Shown here: positions 19,137 through 28,633 of the stretch, one piece after another
Layout: the number at the start of each line of letters is the position of its first letter
How positions within the stretch are numbered: the stretch's first letter is position 1
Source: Leptospira sp. WS39.C2
GTDB lineage: Bacteria; Spirochaetota; Leptospiria; Leptospirales; Leptospiraceae
Reading direction: 5' to 3'
Length of the DNA stretch: 64,000 bases
Assembly: GCF_040833965.1 (NCBI RefSeq)
Contig: NZ_CP162142.1
Location: forward strand, 496,001 to 560,000
Program-made: the position numbers and the translations under genes
Notes under the pieces: model-generated
What the model was told of the DNA's origin: nothing
What the model saw: the letters and a program-made list of their open reading frames with translations, nothing else
Databases searched by the model: none

Positions 19137-20318
19137 TTACCGAATCACAGATTCCTTGATTAATTTTAGAAAATCATTTTTGATAAACGCTTTTTCGCGA
19201 TCATCACCAAAACGAACAACGATTAGGTCTAAACTTGGGATCACATACATCATTTGACCCCAATGGCCAAGAGCAGCGAAGGTATCTTTCGGAGCATCTG
19301 GCCAAGGTTCATGGATTCCTCTTTCAGGAACTCCTGTGTTTGCATACCAATGTGCGGTATAATTGTCTTCTGCTAAATCTTCGGAATAGGGAGTTGTTTT
19401 ATAACCAGGAGCTGGAGTCCTTGTGAAACTCGACCATCCTTCTGGTAAGTAACGTTCTCCATTCCAAATACCATCATTTAAATACAAATATCCGATTTTT
19501 GCAAGATCCCTTGCCGTTAGATAAAGATAAGAGGAACCTACATACGTACCCGATCCATCGCGCTCAAAAGTTACATTTGAGATCCCAAGTGGTTTGAAGA
19601 TTTTTTCAAACGGAAGTTTATCATATTCTTCCTTTCCATAAACCTTTTTTAAAATCGCAGATAAGATATTGGTATCACAACTAGAATAATATACATGTGT
19701 TCCAGGTTCCGACCGAAGTGGAAGGTTTGCACAAAAACTTCCCATATCCTGTCTACCTCTGGTATATAACATCGCAATGACGGAAGATTTTAATGGACCA
19801 CTTTCATACCCCTCTTCTGCGGTAAGACCCGATGACATATTCAAAAGATGGCGAATGGTAATTTTTTTATGAGCTTCATCTCGGCTCAGTGGTTCGTAAT
19901 GGTAATAACCTGGGTCATCTAATTTAATGAGACCATCTTTTACCGCAATCCCATACATAGTTTGTAGGATACTTTTTGAGACAGACCATGTTATGTGGAC
20001 TTTATCTTGCTTAAAATTACGCGCATATTTTTCATAAATGAGTTTTCCATTGCGAAGTATAACCACGGCATCTGTCCTTCTCCCTTTACGATCTGTATCA
20101 TCTCCAGTTCGAGTAAATGCATATTCATCAACTAATTTAAGTTTTGCGGACGATACTCCAACAGACTCTGGAGTAACAACTTTCCACTCTGGATTTGGCC
20201 ATTCAGGTTTGAGACGTTTTGGTAAAGGAGTAACATTTACTTCTCCACCGAAAGGAGAAAGGTCTTTTCCACATTGGTATGTAAAAAGAACAAAAAATAA
20301 AATTAGAATATGTTTCAT
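19137..20318 (-). CDS. Beta-lactamase family serine hydrolase (class C-like fold), exported
   Basis: A 393-residue protein with an N-terminal signal (possibly a lipoprotein; Cys16 in TYQCG). The serine beta-lactamase/DD-peptidase fold is marked by SxxK (Ser112-Val-Ser-Lys115), a Tyr-containing second motif near VYYSSCDTN, and GHWGQ in place of the KTG box, as seen in esterase-like and 6-aminohexanoate-dimer hydrolase-like members. It is therefore more likely an esterase or amidase than a true beta-lactamase. The small anchored protein downstream may be its partner. Confidence 0.85.
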   Translation of the reverse strand: MKHILILFFVLFTYQCGKDLSPFGGEVNVTPLPKRLKPEWPNPEWKVVTPESVGVSSAKLKLVDEYAFTRTGDDTDRKGRRTDAVVILRNGKLIYEKYARNFKQDKVHITWSVSKSILQTMYGIAVKDGLIKLDDPGYYHYEPLSRDEAHKKITIRHLLNMSSGLTAEEGYESGPLKSSVIAMLYTRGRQDMGSFCANLPLRSEPGTHVYYSSCDTNILSAILKKVYGKEEYDKLPFEKIFKPLGISNVTFERDGSGTYVGSSYLYLTARDLAKIGYLYLNDGIWNGERYLPEGWSSFTRTPAPGYKTTPYSEDLAEDNYTAHWYANTGVPERGIHEPWPDAPKDTFAALGHWGQMMYVIPSLDLIVVRFGDDREKAFIKNDFLKLIKESVIR

Positions 20319-20391
20319 AGAATTCCTAACATTGATTCGAAAGAGAATTCTAAGCAGATAAAAATAGTTTGCAAAGGAAAAAAGGGAAACG

Positions 20392-20808
20392 TTATACTTT
20401 TTCTGCGTAACCTTTTAGTTTTTGTACCATAGAAAAGAGTCCGTTTCGTCGTGAGATCGACAAAAACTTTGCAAGACCTACTTCTTCAATAAATCCAAGT
20501 GAGGCTTTCGCTATATCTCCAGGACTTTGTCCTGAAAATACGCGTATCAAGATTGCGATGAGTCCTTTTGTTAAGGCTGTATCACTATCAGCATCAAACT
20601 CAAGTTTTCCTTCATTTAGTCTAGGTGCGACCCAAACACGAGATTGGCACCCTGGTACTAAGTATTCTTCTGTTCTTTTTTCGTCTGGAAACGTAGGTAA
20701 TCCTTCACCTAACTCAATTAAATATTGAAATTTTTCTTCCCAATCAGTGAGTTCAGAAAACTCGGAGATAATTTCTTTTTGGATTTCTTCAATGTTTTGT
20801 TTCATCAT
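20392..20808 (-). CDS. sufE: SufE-like cysteine desulfuration protein
   Basis: SufE accepts sulfur from the SufS cysteine desulfurase for iron-sulfur cluster assembly. The 138 residues match SufE, and VPGCQSRVWV carries the acceptor Cys54. The DSDTALTKGLIAILIRVFSGQSP segment is the family core. The start lies within the end of the lipoprotein gene upstream (a 20-bp overlap), so the two are coupled although probably unrelated in function. sufS is not in this window. Confidence 0.93.
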   Translation of the reverse strand: MMKQNIEEIQKEIISEFSELTDWEEKFQYLIELGEGLPTFPDEKRTEEYLVPGCQSRVWVAPRLNEGKLEFDADSDTALTKGLIAILIRVFSGQSPGDIAKASLGFIEEVGLAKFLSISRRNGLFSMVQKLKGYAEKV

Positions 20809-21172
20809 TAGAATTTCCTTTTGGGATCTCAGCGAATTTATCTTTTTTTCTCATATAAAACTGATTGAAGTTGGACTTTGATAAATTTTTGATTTCGATG
20901 CGATTCACAGTGGAAACTGTGAGTTCGTGTAAATCTTCGTTTTTGTGGAAAAAATAATCCATACGAAGTTTTTCTTCCAAAGGATATTCTACATTTTCCC
21001 AAACTAATTTTTTTGATTCAAAGTCGACAAACAAACATTCGGGTGGTTTCGACAAAACATAACAAAACTCACCTGGTTTAGGAACCCCTTTGTAAAATAA
21101 CCCGCATCCAAAACTCGCTAAAATTAGAATTCCAATACTTATAAAAAGACCAATGGAGACTAAAGACTTCAT
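20789..21172 (-). CDS. Hypothetical lipoprotein (127 aa)
   Basis: A signal peptide with a lipobox-like ending (ILASFGCG, Cys23) indicates a lipoprotein. The mature part is short and charged, with the pair FCYVLSKPPEC suggesting a disulphide and a beta-rich body. Its start overlaps the stop of the upstream gene by four bases and its end overlaps sufE. No function can be assigned. Confidence 0.65.
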   Translation of the reverse strand: MKSLVSIGLFISIGILILASFGCGLFYKGVPKPGEFCYVLSKPPECLFVDFESKKLVWENVEYPLEEKLRMDYFFHKNEDLHELTVSTVNRIEIKNLSKSNFNQFYMRKKDKFAEIPKGNSNDETKH

Positions 21173-22185
21173 TCTTTTTTATCCAAGGTTAAATCTAATT
21201 TTGTTTTGAGACCAGGTTTTTCTTTGATGAACTGAGAAATCAAAATAGGAATCTCTGTATTTTTTTTGCCAGTGGTTACGTAATACTCTTCTAACAAATC
21301 AATCCCTTTTTGAGATAAGTTTTGTAAGTGAAAGATTGTCGCTTCCGTAATGATGGATGTTTCCGTAATTGTATCTGGATTATTTGTTTTTGCTTGTCTA
21401 AGTAAAGATAACGCACCTACATAATCTTTTTTGTAATACTTACCAAGGCCACGTAAAAAGTTTTCTTCTCTAGGCGAAAATTGAATTCCCAACTTAAAAT
21501 TTGGATCTTTGGTAATGGTAATCAAACGATCAAGACCACTTGCATCACCCGCAAGCATTGTATTAAATGTGAGTAACCAAATGTAAACAGTTTGCAGTTC
21601 TGGAGATAATTTGGAACGGTCAATGTTTCCATATTCTCCCACAAGTAATTGTGGTCGTTTGACGGAACGGTGGGTTTCTCCAAGGAATAACAATACACGA
21701 TTGTTTTCCCAATCTGAAAAAGGTGAAGAGGAATACGCTTCTGCAGTCCTTGCATTCCAAAAGATAGAATCTAATGTTGATTCAGCGAGAACGGAACTTC
21801 CAATGAACTCACGGAAAGGTGATCCTAAATGTAAAATCAAACTATCATGGTCGAATTGGATTCCCAACCGGTACAAATTCCAAAACAAACTCCTAGCGAT
21901 CAAATGAAAGGCTACTGGATCTGTTGGGTCTTTTTCTGAATAATTGGTTGCAATGGATTGGAAATCTTCAATGTCTTTTTCTTTCAGGTTTCCTGATTTC
22001 CAGAGTTCAATCGTTTTTTCTTTGGTTTTTTCTGCCCTGACACTTTGGTCTTTGGCAAAAAGAAAATAAATTTCTTTTCTATAGGTAAACCCTAAAGCGG
22101 AAAGACCAAGCGCTAAAACCAATAAAAATAGCGGTGCCTTTGATTTCTTCTTTCTATGCGGTTCGTACCGGGAGTAAATCGCCAT
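21169..22185 (-). CDS. Membrane-anchored TPR-like hypothetical protein (338 aa)
   Basis: I place the start at the ATG at 22185 (MAIYSRYEPHRKKK...). The frame is open further, to 22419, but that extension is antisense to a real zinc-ribbon gene and is Ser-rich nonsense in composition. A basic N terminus precedes one transmembrane segment (about residues 17-38), and the rest is helical with TPR/SEL-like pairs (for example the segment around YVGALSLLRQAKTNNP), so it is probably a periplasmic scaffold. It is the first gene of a run through the lipoprotein and sufE. Confidence 0.7.
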   Translation of the reverse strand: MAIYSRYEPHRKKKSKAPLFLLVLALGLSALGFTYRKEIYFLFAKDQSVRAEKTKEKTIELWKSGNLKEKDIEDFQSIATNYSEKDPTDPVAFHLIARSLFWNLYRLGIQFDHDSLILHLGSPFREFIGSSVLAESTLDSIFWNARTAEAYSSSPFSDWENNRVLLFLGETHRSVKRPQLLVGEYGNIDRSKLSPELQTVYIWLLTFNTMLAGDASGLDRLITITKDPNFKLGIQFSPREENFLRGLGKYYKKDYVGALSLLRQAKTNNPDTITETSIITEATIFHLQNLSQKGIDLLEEYYVTTGKKNTEIPILISQFIKEKPGLKTKLDLTLDKKE

Positions 22186-22255
22186 CGTTTGTTCCCATTT
22201 TTTTTTGCCCTCCCCACTTGACACGGCTTTTTCTTTGTGATTTAGTGAGAAGGGT

Positions 22256-22435
22256 ATGGAAGATGACTTTTTAGATGATGACGAATTCGATGCAGATAGC
22301 CTAAACGAAGACGTTGTAACGTATGCTTGTGAGGACTGTGACCATCGGTGGGAAGCGGAAGGTGAGGACGAATACCTAGACTCATGGGAATTGATCTGCC
22401 CAATGTGCGGATCTGCCAATATAACCGAACTTTAA
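22256..22435 (+). CDS. Small zinc-ribbon protein (59 aa)
   Basis: A 59-residue protein starting at ATG 22256 after an AGAAGGG site, ending TAA 22433-22435. An acidic N terminus (EDDFLDDDEFDAD) precedes two knuckles, CEDCDHRW and CPMCGSANI, spaced like a rubredoxin-type zinc ribbon. The next gene starts with TTG one base after its stop, so they are probably co-transcribed. Such small ribbons often act as accessory factors; no target is evident. Confidence 0.82.
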   Translation: MEDDFLDDDEFDADSLNEDVVTYACEDCDHRWEAEGEDEYLDSWELICPMCGSANITEL

Positions 22436-22436
22436 T

Positions 22437-22964
22437 TTGACTTATACCCATTCTCTTTTTTGTTTTTTGATCGTTCCGACTGTTTTGTGGAGCGAAACTT
22501 CTGGATTTTCGACTTTGTATGCAGAATTCAAAAAAGGAAATTATTCTCTAGTTTCTAAACAATCGCTCCAATACCTAAATGGACGAGAACCTGAAAAAGA
22601 TCCTCGGATTTTTTTTCTGTATGTTTCAACAGAAGAAAGTTGGTCAAATCTCAAATCCAAAGTTGGGAAGGATGTCTCACCTAACTTTAAATCATCGCCC
22701 CATTATTGGAATGCAATCTATTTGTTTATGGAAAGAGCATTGGTATTTGGGGAATCGGATTTGCTTGTGGAATGGGGAAAAGAATTCCAAAAAAACGGAA
22801 AACAAAGTCCAAAATACAATGATGCACTTTTGTTATATGGACTGGGTTTAATGGATTTAAAAAACGAATCCGAAGCCAAAAAAATTTTTACGGAAATAGA
22901 ATCCAATTCACCTTCTAAACATGTTTTGTCTCAACTAGAAGAGATCAAATCAGCTGGGAAATAA
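22437..22964 (+). CDS. Exported helical-repeat hypothetical protein (175 aa)
   Basis: A TTG start at 22437, one base after the zinc-ribbon stop, gives a signal peptide (FCFLIVPTVLWS) followed by helix pairs resembling tetratricopeptide repeats, including LYGLGLMDLKNESEAKKIF near the C terminus. It is probably periplasmic. The rsmD-like gene starts immediately after its stop. The family is not recognised. Confidence 0.65.
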   Translation: MTYTHSLFCFLIVPTVLWSETSGFSTLYAEFKKGNYSLVSKQSLQYLNGREPEKDPRIFFLYVSTEESWSNLKSKVGKDVSPNFKSSPHYWNAIYLFMERALVFGESDLLVEWGKEFQKNGKQSPKYNDALLLYGLGLMDLKNESEAKKIFTEIESNSPSKHVLSQLEEIKSAGK

Positions 22965-23579
22965 ATGAAAGGTCTTCGCGTATCACAAGGAAAGTGGAAA
23001 GGGAAAGAAATTCCTTCTCCACCAGATGTTTCTGGTCACCTTAACTTTACCAATAGCCTTGTGAAAAAAGCAATTTTTTCTCTTATGGATTCAAGGTTAT
23101 TATCTTGGGGCCTTGGATTTGAATCTATTTTGTTTTGTGATTATTTTGCGGGCAGTGGGCAAATTTCCGCAGAAGCTTATAGCCTTTCAGTCAATCGACT
23201 TCTTACATACGAATTAGACCAAACTCGATTTCGGAATTTACATACCTTATTTCGTGGATTACCGAATGTACAATTGTTTCGGAAAGATGCAACCAAACAT
23301 GCATTAAAGTGGGAGATGGGAGAAGAATCTGCTTTTATTTTTTATTTAGACCCACCTTACACATATTGGTCGGAAACACCAGTTCGAATGAAAGAAATGT
23401 TGGAACATCTATACCAATTTTGCCTTTCAACCAAAAAACCATTTTTGATTCTTTGCCAAATTCCAGAACACCAAAGTACAAAAAATATTTGGGTGAATGT
23501 TCCATATAAAATCAGAGAGTATGGGAGCCATTTCATCATAGAAACAGGTTATGAACAAACGGAAAACTTGGAAGAGTGA
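22965..23579 (+). CDS. rsmD: RsmD-like 16S rRNA guanine-N2 methyltransferase
   Basis: An SAM-dependent N2-guanine methyltransferase of 204 residues. CDYFAGSGQISAEAYS is the SAM-binding loop (DLFAGSGxLGxEA in RsmD), and FYLDPPYTYW is the catalytic DPPY motif. RsmD methylates G966 of 16S rRNA. The N terminus, LRVSQGKWKGKEIPSP, fits the family's RIIaGkwrGRkLp signature. It starts directly after the previous stop, and the PBP gene begins inside its last codons. Confidence 0.82.
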   Translation: MKGLRVSQGKWKGKEIPSPPDVSGHLNFTNSLVKKAIFSLMDSRLLSWGLGFESILFCDYFAGSGQISAEAYSLSVNRLLTYELDQTRFRNLHTLFRGLPNVQLFRKDATKHALKWEMGEESAFIFYLDPPYTYWSETPVRMKEMLEHLYQFCLSTKKPFLILCQIPEHQSTKNIWVNVPYKIREYGSHFIIETGYEQTENLEE

Positions 23580-25677
23580 AAACAAAAGAAAACTAATGAA
23601 ACTGATATTTTATATCAGTTCGTATCTTTCTTTAGTATTTCCGTCTATACTCATCGCACTACCTACTTATCAAGAGGTAAAATCCAATTATTTGCCATCT
23701 GACATTAGTTTGTATGATCGACGACAAGAACTCATCCAAAGGCTTCGTGTAAGAAAAGAATATCGTTCTGAAGGTTGGGTGGAATACCAAGAGTTTCCTA
23801 AATTTTTAATCGATTCTGTAATTCATGCCGAGGACAAACGTTTTTATGAACATAAAGGTGTTGATAGTAATGCAATTCTATCATCCTTATTTTTTAGTTT
23901 AAAAGGTACTTCACTTCGAGGTGCCTCAACAATTTCCATGCAACTTGTAACTCTTTTGGATCCAAATTTACAACCTGGAAAAAACCAAAGGAAATCTATT
24001 TTCCAAAAGATAAAACAAATCCACCAAGCCACAGAATTAGAATCATTTTGGACTAAAGAAGAAATTCTAACAGCATATCTGAATTTAATTTTTTTTCGTG
24101 GAGAACTAAAAGGTATCGCTTCGGCTACTCAAGGTTTATTTCGCAAATCTGTTTCTTCCATAACACCAAACGAATCGTATTTACTCGCAGCCCTAATTCG
24201 ATCTCCACAAAGTTCCATTGAAAAGATATCAAAACGAGTTTGTGCATTAAAAAAGGAAAGGGATGGAGTCTTTCAAAACTGTGAAGAAATTTCTCGTTTT
24301 GTACGCGAAAGTTTATTTCGGAATACAAATTATTTGCAACAACCATCTTATGTTCCTCTGTTTGCAAAATCAGTGATCGAACTCGGTGGTTATAATTTAA
24401 ATGAATTTCTTAAAATCGATACAACTCTTTCGTATTCTTACCAAAAAAAGGTTGAGGAGATTTTAAGAAGGAATATCAAAACACTAGAAAATCGAAATGT
24501 AAAAGATGGGGCAGTTGTAGTTATTGAAAACAAAACTGGGAAGGTTTTGGTATATGTAGCCAACATTGGAAAGGAAAGTTCAGTTTCTCAATTAGACTTA
24601 ATTCGCACCAAACGACAAGTTGGTTCCACTTTAAAACCATTTGTATATGCTTTAAATTTCCAACAAAAAAAACTAACGCCAAATTCCATTCTTTCGGATT
24701 CTCCCATTGGAATACCTGTTTATCAAGGGATTTATCGCCCTTTAAATTATGATAAATCTTATAAAGGGAATGTGACAGTGAGGCAAAGTTTGGCCTCATC
24801 TTTGAATATCCCTGCCATTCGGGCTTTGTCCTTTTTGGATGTTAATGAATTTGTCTCTTTATTAGAAAACCTTGGTATCAAGGGATTACAATACCCTGAA
24901 TTTTATGGTCCATCCTTAGCTCTTGGAGCCGCTGACATTAGTTTATTAGAACTTACCAATGCTTACCGGATGTTTGCCAATGGAGGTTTGTATTCACAAA
25001 TCCAATGGCGGGAAAATGAAGGTAGTTTTGAACAAAAGAGGATTTTTTCAACCCAAGTGAGTTTTATGATATCCGATATTTTATCTGACCGTGAGGCAAG
25101 GTCTCTTGGTTTTGGTTGGGATAATTTTCTTTCTACTTCCTATTTTACAGCCGTCAAAACAGGAACAAGCCAAGATATGAGAGACAATTGGTGTATTGGA
25201 TACTCTGAACACTACACAGTCGGGGTATGGGTTGGCAATCCAACAGGAAGTCCTATGTTAGATGTATCTGGGATCACTGGTGCAGCACCTGTTTGGCGAG
25301 AAACTATGGACGTATTACATGAATCACTAAATTCTAAATTGATTTCCTATGAAGATCCAACGACTAATGAATTTGAATTAAATGAAAAAATGGATTCGTC
25401 TAATGGAAACGGTTTAGAAAAAACAAAATCATTTCGAATTTTGACACCTGTGAGTGGGAGTATATTTGCATTGGATCCTGATATTCCGAATGGCAGACAA
25501 AAAATCCTCTTTACAATCAGTTCCTACGATGTTTCGTATTCTTATTATTTAAACGATGTATTTTTAGCCCATACAAAAGAACCATTTCTCTGGGAACCAA
25601 AAAAAGGAGAGTATCGATTAGAAATCAAAGACAAAGATCAAAAGATTGTATCCTTATCTTTATTTGAAGTTCGATAA
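23551..25677 (+). CDS. Penicillin-binding protein 1C-like bifunctional glycosyltransferase/transpeptidase
   Basis: A class A-type PBP of 708 residues that polymerises and crosslinks peptidoglycan. A basic cytoplasmic start and signal anchor (about 17-36) lead to a GT51 domain with EDKRFYEHKGVD (catalytic Glu94) and then the transpeptidase with Ser359-Thr-Leu-Lys362, an SLN motif in ASSLNIPAI, and KTGTSQD. The C terminus (about 630-708) resembles the BiPBP_C domain of PBP1C. The start could also be the ATG at 23596; I keep 23551 because the anchor then has the usual basic head. The usual alpha-2-macroglobulin partner of PBP1C is not adjacent. Confidence 0.88.
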   Translation: MNKRKTWKSENKRKLMKLIFYISSYLSLVFPSILIALPTYQEVKSNYLPSDISLYDRRQELIQRLRVRKEYRSEGWVEYQEFPKFLIDSVIHAEDKRFYEHKGVDSNAILSSLFFSLKGTSLRGASTISMQLVTLLDPNLQPGKNQRKSIFQKIKQIHQATELESFWTKEEILTAYLNLIFFRGELKGIASATQGLFRKSVSSITPNESYLLAALIRSPQSSIEKISKRVCALKKERDGVFQNCEEISRFVRESLFRNTNYLQQPSYVPLFAKSVIELGGYNLNEFLKIDTTLSYSYQKKVEEILRRNIKTLENRNVKDGAVVVIENKTGKVLVYVANIGKESSVSQLDLIRTKRQVGSTLKPFVYALNFQQKKLTPNSILSDSPIGIPVYQGIYRPLNYDKSYKGNVTVRQSLASSLNIPAIRALSFLDVNEFVSLLENLGIKGLQYPEFYGPSLALGAADISLLELTNAYRMFANGGLYSQIQWRENEGSFEQKRIFSTQVSFMISDILSDREARSLGFGWDNFLSTSYFTAVKTGTSQDMRDNWCIGYSEHYTVGVWVGNPTGSPMLDVSGITGAAPVWRETMDVLHESLNSKLISYEDPTTNEFELNEKMDSSNGNGLEKTKSFRILTPVSGSIFALDPDIPNGRQKILFTISSYDVSYSYYLNDVFLAHTKEPFLWEPKKGEYRLEIKDKDQKIVSLSLFEVR

Positions 25678-25682
25678 TAGAA

Positions 25683-26108
25683 ATGTCAAAACCAACCAAG
25701 TACAAACACAAATTCATTCAACAAGTCGTCTGGGGAGAGATGGATGCGTTTGGCCATGTCAATAATGTAACTTATGTTCGATATTTTGAGTCAGCAAGAG
25801 CAGATTATTTTACGAAAGAGGGACTTTGGGATTCACCATTAAAACCAGTGAAAGCTGGGCCAGTTCTCACTCATTTGGATATGGACTATCGAAAACAAGT
25901 TGTGTTCCCTGCTACTCTGGAAATCACTTTAGAAGTAGATTCAATCTCCTCCAGAGCTTTTTCCGTGATCTGTTCTATGTGGAATGAGGAAAATGAGTGT
26001 GTGTTAACAGGGAATGCTTCTTTTGTTTGGTTTGATTTTACGATTCAAAAACCTTCCGCTTTGCCAGAATATTTTAAATCAAAATTTGGAAATACGAATT
26101 TGGTATGA
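25683..26108 (+). CDS. Acyl-CoA thioesterase (4HBT hot-dog fold)
   Basis: A 141-residue single hot-dog domain. WGEMDAFGHVNNVTYVRYFESAR is the 4-hydroxybenzoyl-CoA thioesterase/YbgC signature, with the catalytic Asp in the MDAFGHVNN loop. It would hydrolyse acyl-CoA thioesters in the cytoplasm. It lies between the PBP and the SpoIIE phosphatase, overlapping the latter by four bases, which hints at an envelope-lipid context but does not prove it. Confidence 0.85.
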   Translation: MSKPTKYKHKFIQQVVWGEMDAFGHVNNVTYVRYFESARADYFTKEGLWDSPLKPVKAGPVLTHLDMDYRKQVVFPATLEITLEVDSISSRAFSVICSMWNEENECVLTGNASFVWFDFTIQKPSALPEYFKSKFGNTNLV

Positions 26109-27388
26109 ATTTACAAACCATCCAAGAAAGATTCAAATTAGATGACGAGGTATTAAAAATCTCAAGGATTTGTCTCGTTGTGTTTTCTAGTTTTATTGGG
26201 TTTGGGATTTTTGCACCAGTCGATGAACTTGGGTTATACGATCCAAAATGGATTCGAGTCATTCATGCTTCGATTACAATTTCATTTTTTGTTGCCACTT
26301 ATTTTGTAAACTGGGTTCGTAAAAACATCCAGACAATTATGTTAGTTTTCTTTTACACAATGAGTGCTCACTCGTTAATTCTATTGTATTGGAACTCATT
26401 ATACATTGGTTATCTCATTGGAATGATATTGGTCTTATCATGTATCGGTGTCAGTTTTATTGATAGACGTTCTCTTGTTTCCTATCTCGGAACCGTGACT
26501 TCATTTGGGATTTTAGTAGGAATTTATACTAAAGAACACCAAGTTGATTTGTCTTTGTATCTTTCAGCAATCATCACTCCAGCTCTTGTATCCTATCTTA
26601 CCTTAAATATACGACTTAGTTCTGTTGAAAAATTAAGAATATCTGAATCTCAACTTAAAAAATTCCAAGACCGAATGTTAAATGAATTGGAATTAGCAAA
26701 CGAAACACAATCGAATTTAGTAACAACTGATTGGCCGAAAAAAAAAGGGATCAAAATACATTCGTTTTTTCGTTCCTTTGATCAAGTTGGAGGTGATGCG
26801 ATCAGTTACCTTGAAAGAGAAGACGGAAAAATGGCCTTGTTTTTTGCAGATGTATCAGGCCACGGTATTGCTTCTGCTATGGTATCGGCAATGGCAGTCC
26901 TTGCATTTAAAATTCACGGAAATCAAAACCAACCTTCAGATTGTTTAAAGGCAATCCATGACGAATTACAATCTCTTGTTCCAAATAATCATATCAGCGC
27001 TTGTGTCCTCTACGTCGATTTAGAAACAAAAGAAATCAAATATTCAATTGCAGGCCATCCTCCCATCATTCATATCCATAAGGAAAATGGGCCAAAGTAT
27101 TTAGAAGGGATGGGCACACTGATTGTTTCGTTTCTAAAACCAAGTTTAAAAAATTACCAAATAACCCTTGAATCGGGTGACCGTATTTTATTGTATTCAG
27201 ATGGAATTTTGGAAGTTTTTGACGAGTCAGGTGAAATTTACGGTGAGGAACATTTGTTTGCATCGATTAAAAATCACTCTGACAAAAAAGGTGATGATTT
27301 TTTAAATGTTATTTATGAAGACTCAATGTCATTTTCTGCCAAAAAGATTTCGGATGATATGAGTATGTTATTATTGGAATTTCAATGA
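26105..27388 (+). CDS. Membrane SpoIIE/PP2C-type serine phosphatase
   Basis: Six or more hydrophobic segments (residues about 15-175) are followed by a short linker helix and a PP2C-like SpoIIE domain (about 210-427), with VGGDAISYLE and FADVSGHGIASAMV supplying metal-binding Asp residues and LLYSDGILEVF the later motif. Such proteins dephosphorylate STAS-type anti-anti-sigma factors in response to a membrane signal; the STAS gene at 14.7 kb is a possible but unproven target. ATGA overlaps on both sides couple it to the thioesterase and the LptF/G-like permease. Confidence 0.88.
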   Translation: MNLQTIQERFKLDDEVLKISRICLVVFSSFIGFGIFAPVDELGLYDPKWIRVIHASITISFFVATYFVNWVRKNIQTIMLVFFYTMSAHSLILLYWNSLYIGYLIGMILVLSCIGVSFIDRRSLVSYLGTVTSFGILVGIYTKEHQVDLSLYLSAIITPALVSYLTLNIRLSSVEKLRISESQLKKFQDRMLNELELANETQSNLVTTDWPKKKGIKIHSFFRSFDQVGGDAISYLEREDGKMALFFADVSGHGIASAMVSAMAVLAFKIHGNQNQPSDCLKAIHDELQSLVPNNHISACVLYVDLETKEIKYSIAGHPPIIHIHKENGPKYLEGMGTLIVSFLKPSLKNYQITLESGDRILLYSDGILEVFDESGEIYGEEHLFASIKNHSDKKGDDFLNVIYEDSMSFSAKKISDDMSMLLLEFQ

Positions 27389-28521
27389 ACCTTATCTTAA
27401 AACCATTTCTCTGGTTTAAAAAAGAGTTTATCCCATTTCGAACTCTTGACCGTTATTTATTTTTTGATTTTTTTAAAACATTCATAGGCACGCTCATCAT
27501 GTTAACTTCGATGATTGTGATTTATAAATTCACTGATGTCATGAAATATTTAGTTTCATCAAAAGTGAATCAATCCCATGTATATTTGCATGTTTTATAT
27601 TCATTACCTTCGATGGTAGACCAAGTTGTTGCACCAGCACTGATGTTTTCCGTTTGTTTTGTCATTGGGCAATTTAGCGTAAACAAAGAACTAGTGGCTA
27701 TGATGGTCGCAGGAGTGTCTTTTATAAGAATCATTACTCCTATTCTTTTTTTTGGGATCACAATGTGGCTTTTAATGACTTTGTTTGGACAAATAGTTGT
27801 GATTCCGGCTAATAAAAAAGCACAAATAGAATTCAGTATCATGGCAAAAGGTTCCAATCGATTGATCGATTTTGTCTACCAATTGCATATCAAAGGTAAA
27901 AAAGGTTTTTATTACGTTTATTGGATTGATGAAAAAGAAAACACCGTGAAAGGAGGTTTCAATTATATAGAAATCACTCCTGATGGTTTTCCAACGTATA
28001 CGGTTTCTTCACAAAAAGCAAAGTTCATTCCAAATCCACATAGTTGGATTTTATACGATGCCGAAGAAGTGAGATTCAATGAAAATCTAGATCTTGTATC
28101 TAGAAAGAAGTATGCGGAAAAAACGTATGATTTTCCAGAAGACTTAGCATATTTTTCCAAACCAGTTCGTAATCCAGAAGAAATGAATTTTTTTGAATTA
28201 GCTGACGAAATTGAATCTCGAATTATAAAAGGGATACCGTTTCGCAACGTTATAGTCCAACAACACATGGCTTTTGCGATGCCACTGATGTCCTTTGTTG
28301 TTGTATCACTTGGAGCATTAGCGGGAGCGATCACCAAACGTTCTGCTGGAGTTGCAAGCCTTGGATTAACAATCGCTGTTGTGTTATTGTATTACATATT
28401 AAATTCAACTGCAAAAACATTAGCCGAAAATGGGGCACTGCCAATTTGGATCGGAATGTGGATCACACCAATCATTTTCACTTATGCTGCCTATTTTCTC
28501 TATCGAAGGATGAATATTTAA
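27385..28521 (+). CDS. LptF/LptG-family lipopolysaccharide export permease
   Basis: A YjgP/YjgQ-family inner-membrane permease of 378 residues. Three N-terminal membrane helices precede a beta-jellyroll periplasmic domain (about 130-270), and three C-terminal helices follow, including the QHMAFAMPLMSFVVVSLGALAGA segment. With LptB, LptF and LptG move lipopolysaccharide to the periplasmic bridge. Whether this one is the F or G copy cannot be decided here. It ends the + strand run and is followed by a hairpin. Confidence 0.88.
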   Translation: MNLILKPFLWFKKEFIPFRTLDRYLFFDFFKTFIGTLIMLTSMIVIYKFTDVMKYLVSSKVNQSHVYLHVLYSLPSMVDQVVAPALMFSVCFVIGQFSVNKELVAMMVAGVSFIRIITPILFFGITMWLLMTLFGQIVVIPANKKAQIEFSIMAKGSNRLIDFVYQLHIKGKKGFYYVYWIDEKENTVKGGFNYIEITPDGFPTYTVSSQKAKFIPNPHSWILYDAEEVRFNENLDLVSRKKYAEKTYDFPEDLAYFSKPVRNPEEMNFFELADEIESRIIKGIPFRNVIVQQHMAFAMPLMSFVVVSLGALAGAITKRSAGVASLGLTIAVVLLYYILNSTAKTLAENGALPIWIGMWITPIIFTYAAYFLYRRMNI

Positions 28522-28555
28522 TGATAGGATGGGTTGGGTGTTTGTTTAGTGAATG

Positions 28556-28591
28556 CCCTTCTTCTATTTATAGAGATAAAAAGAAGAAGGG
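28556..28591. terminator. Hairpin between convergent genes (LptF/G-like and FAD oxidase)
   Basis: A perfect 10-bp inverted repeat, CCCTTCTTCT (28556-28565) and AGAAGAAGGG (28582-28591), with a 16-base AT-rich loop sits midway between two convergent genes. There is no strong T run, but position and symmetry fit a shared terminator. Confidence 0.6.
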
Positions 28592-28633
28592 GATTTAGAA
28601 TTCTAAAAATATAAATTGGTAAAGTTTTTTAAC

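Noticed and set aside
22186..22419. N-terminal extension of the TPR-like membrane protein
   Set aside because: The extension is antisense to the zinc-ribbon gene and a good start with basic head and anchor exists at 22185.
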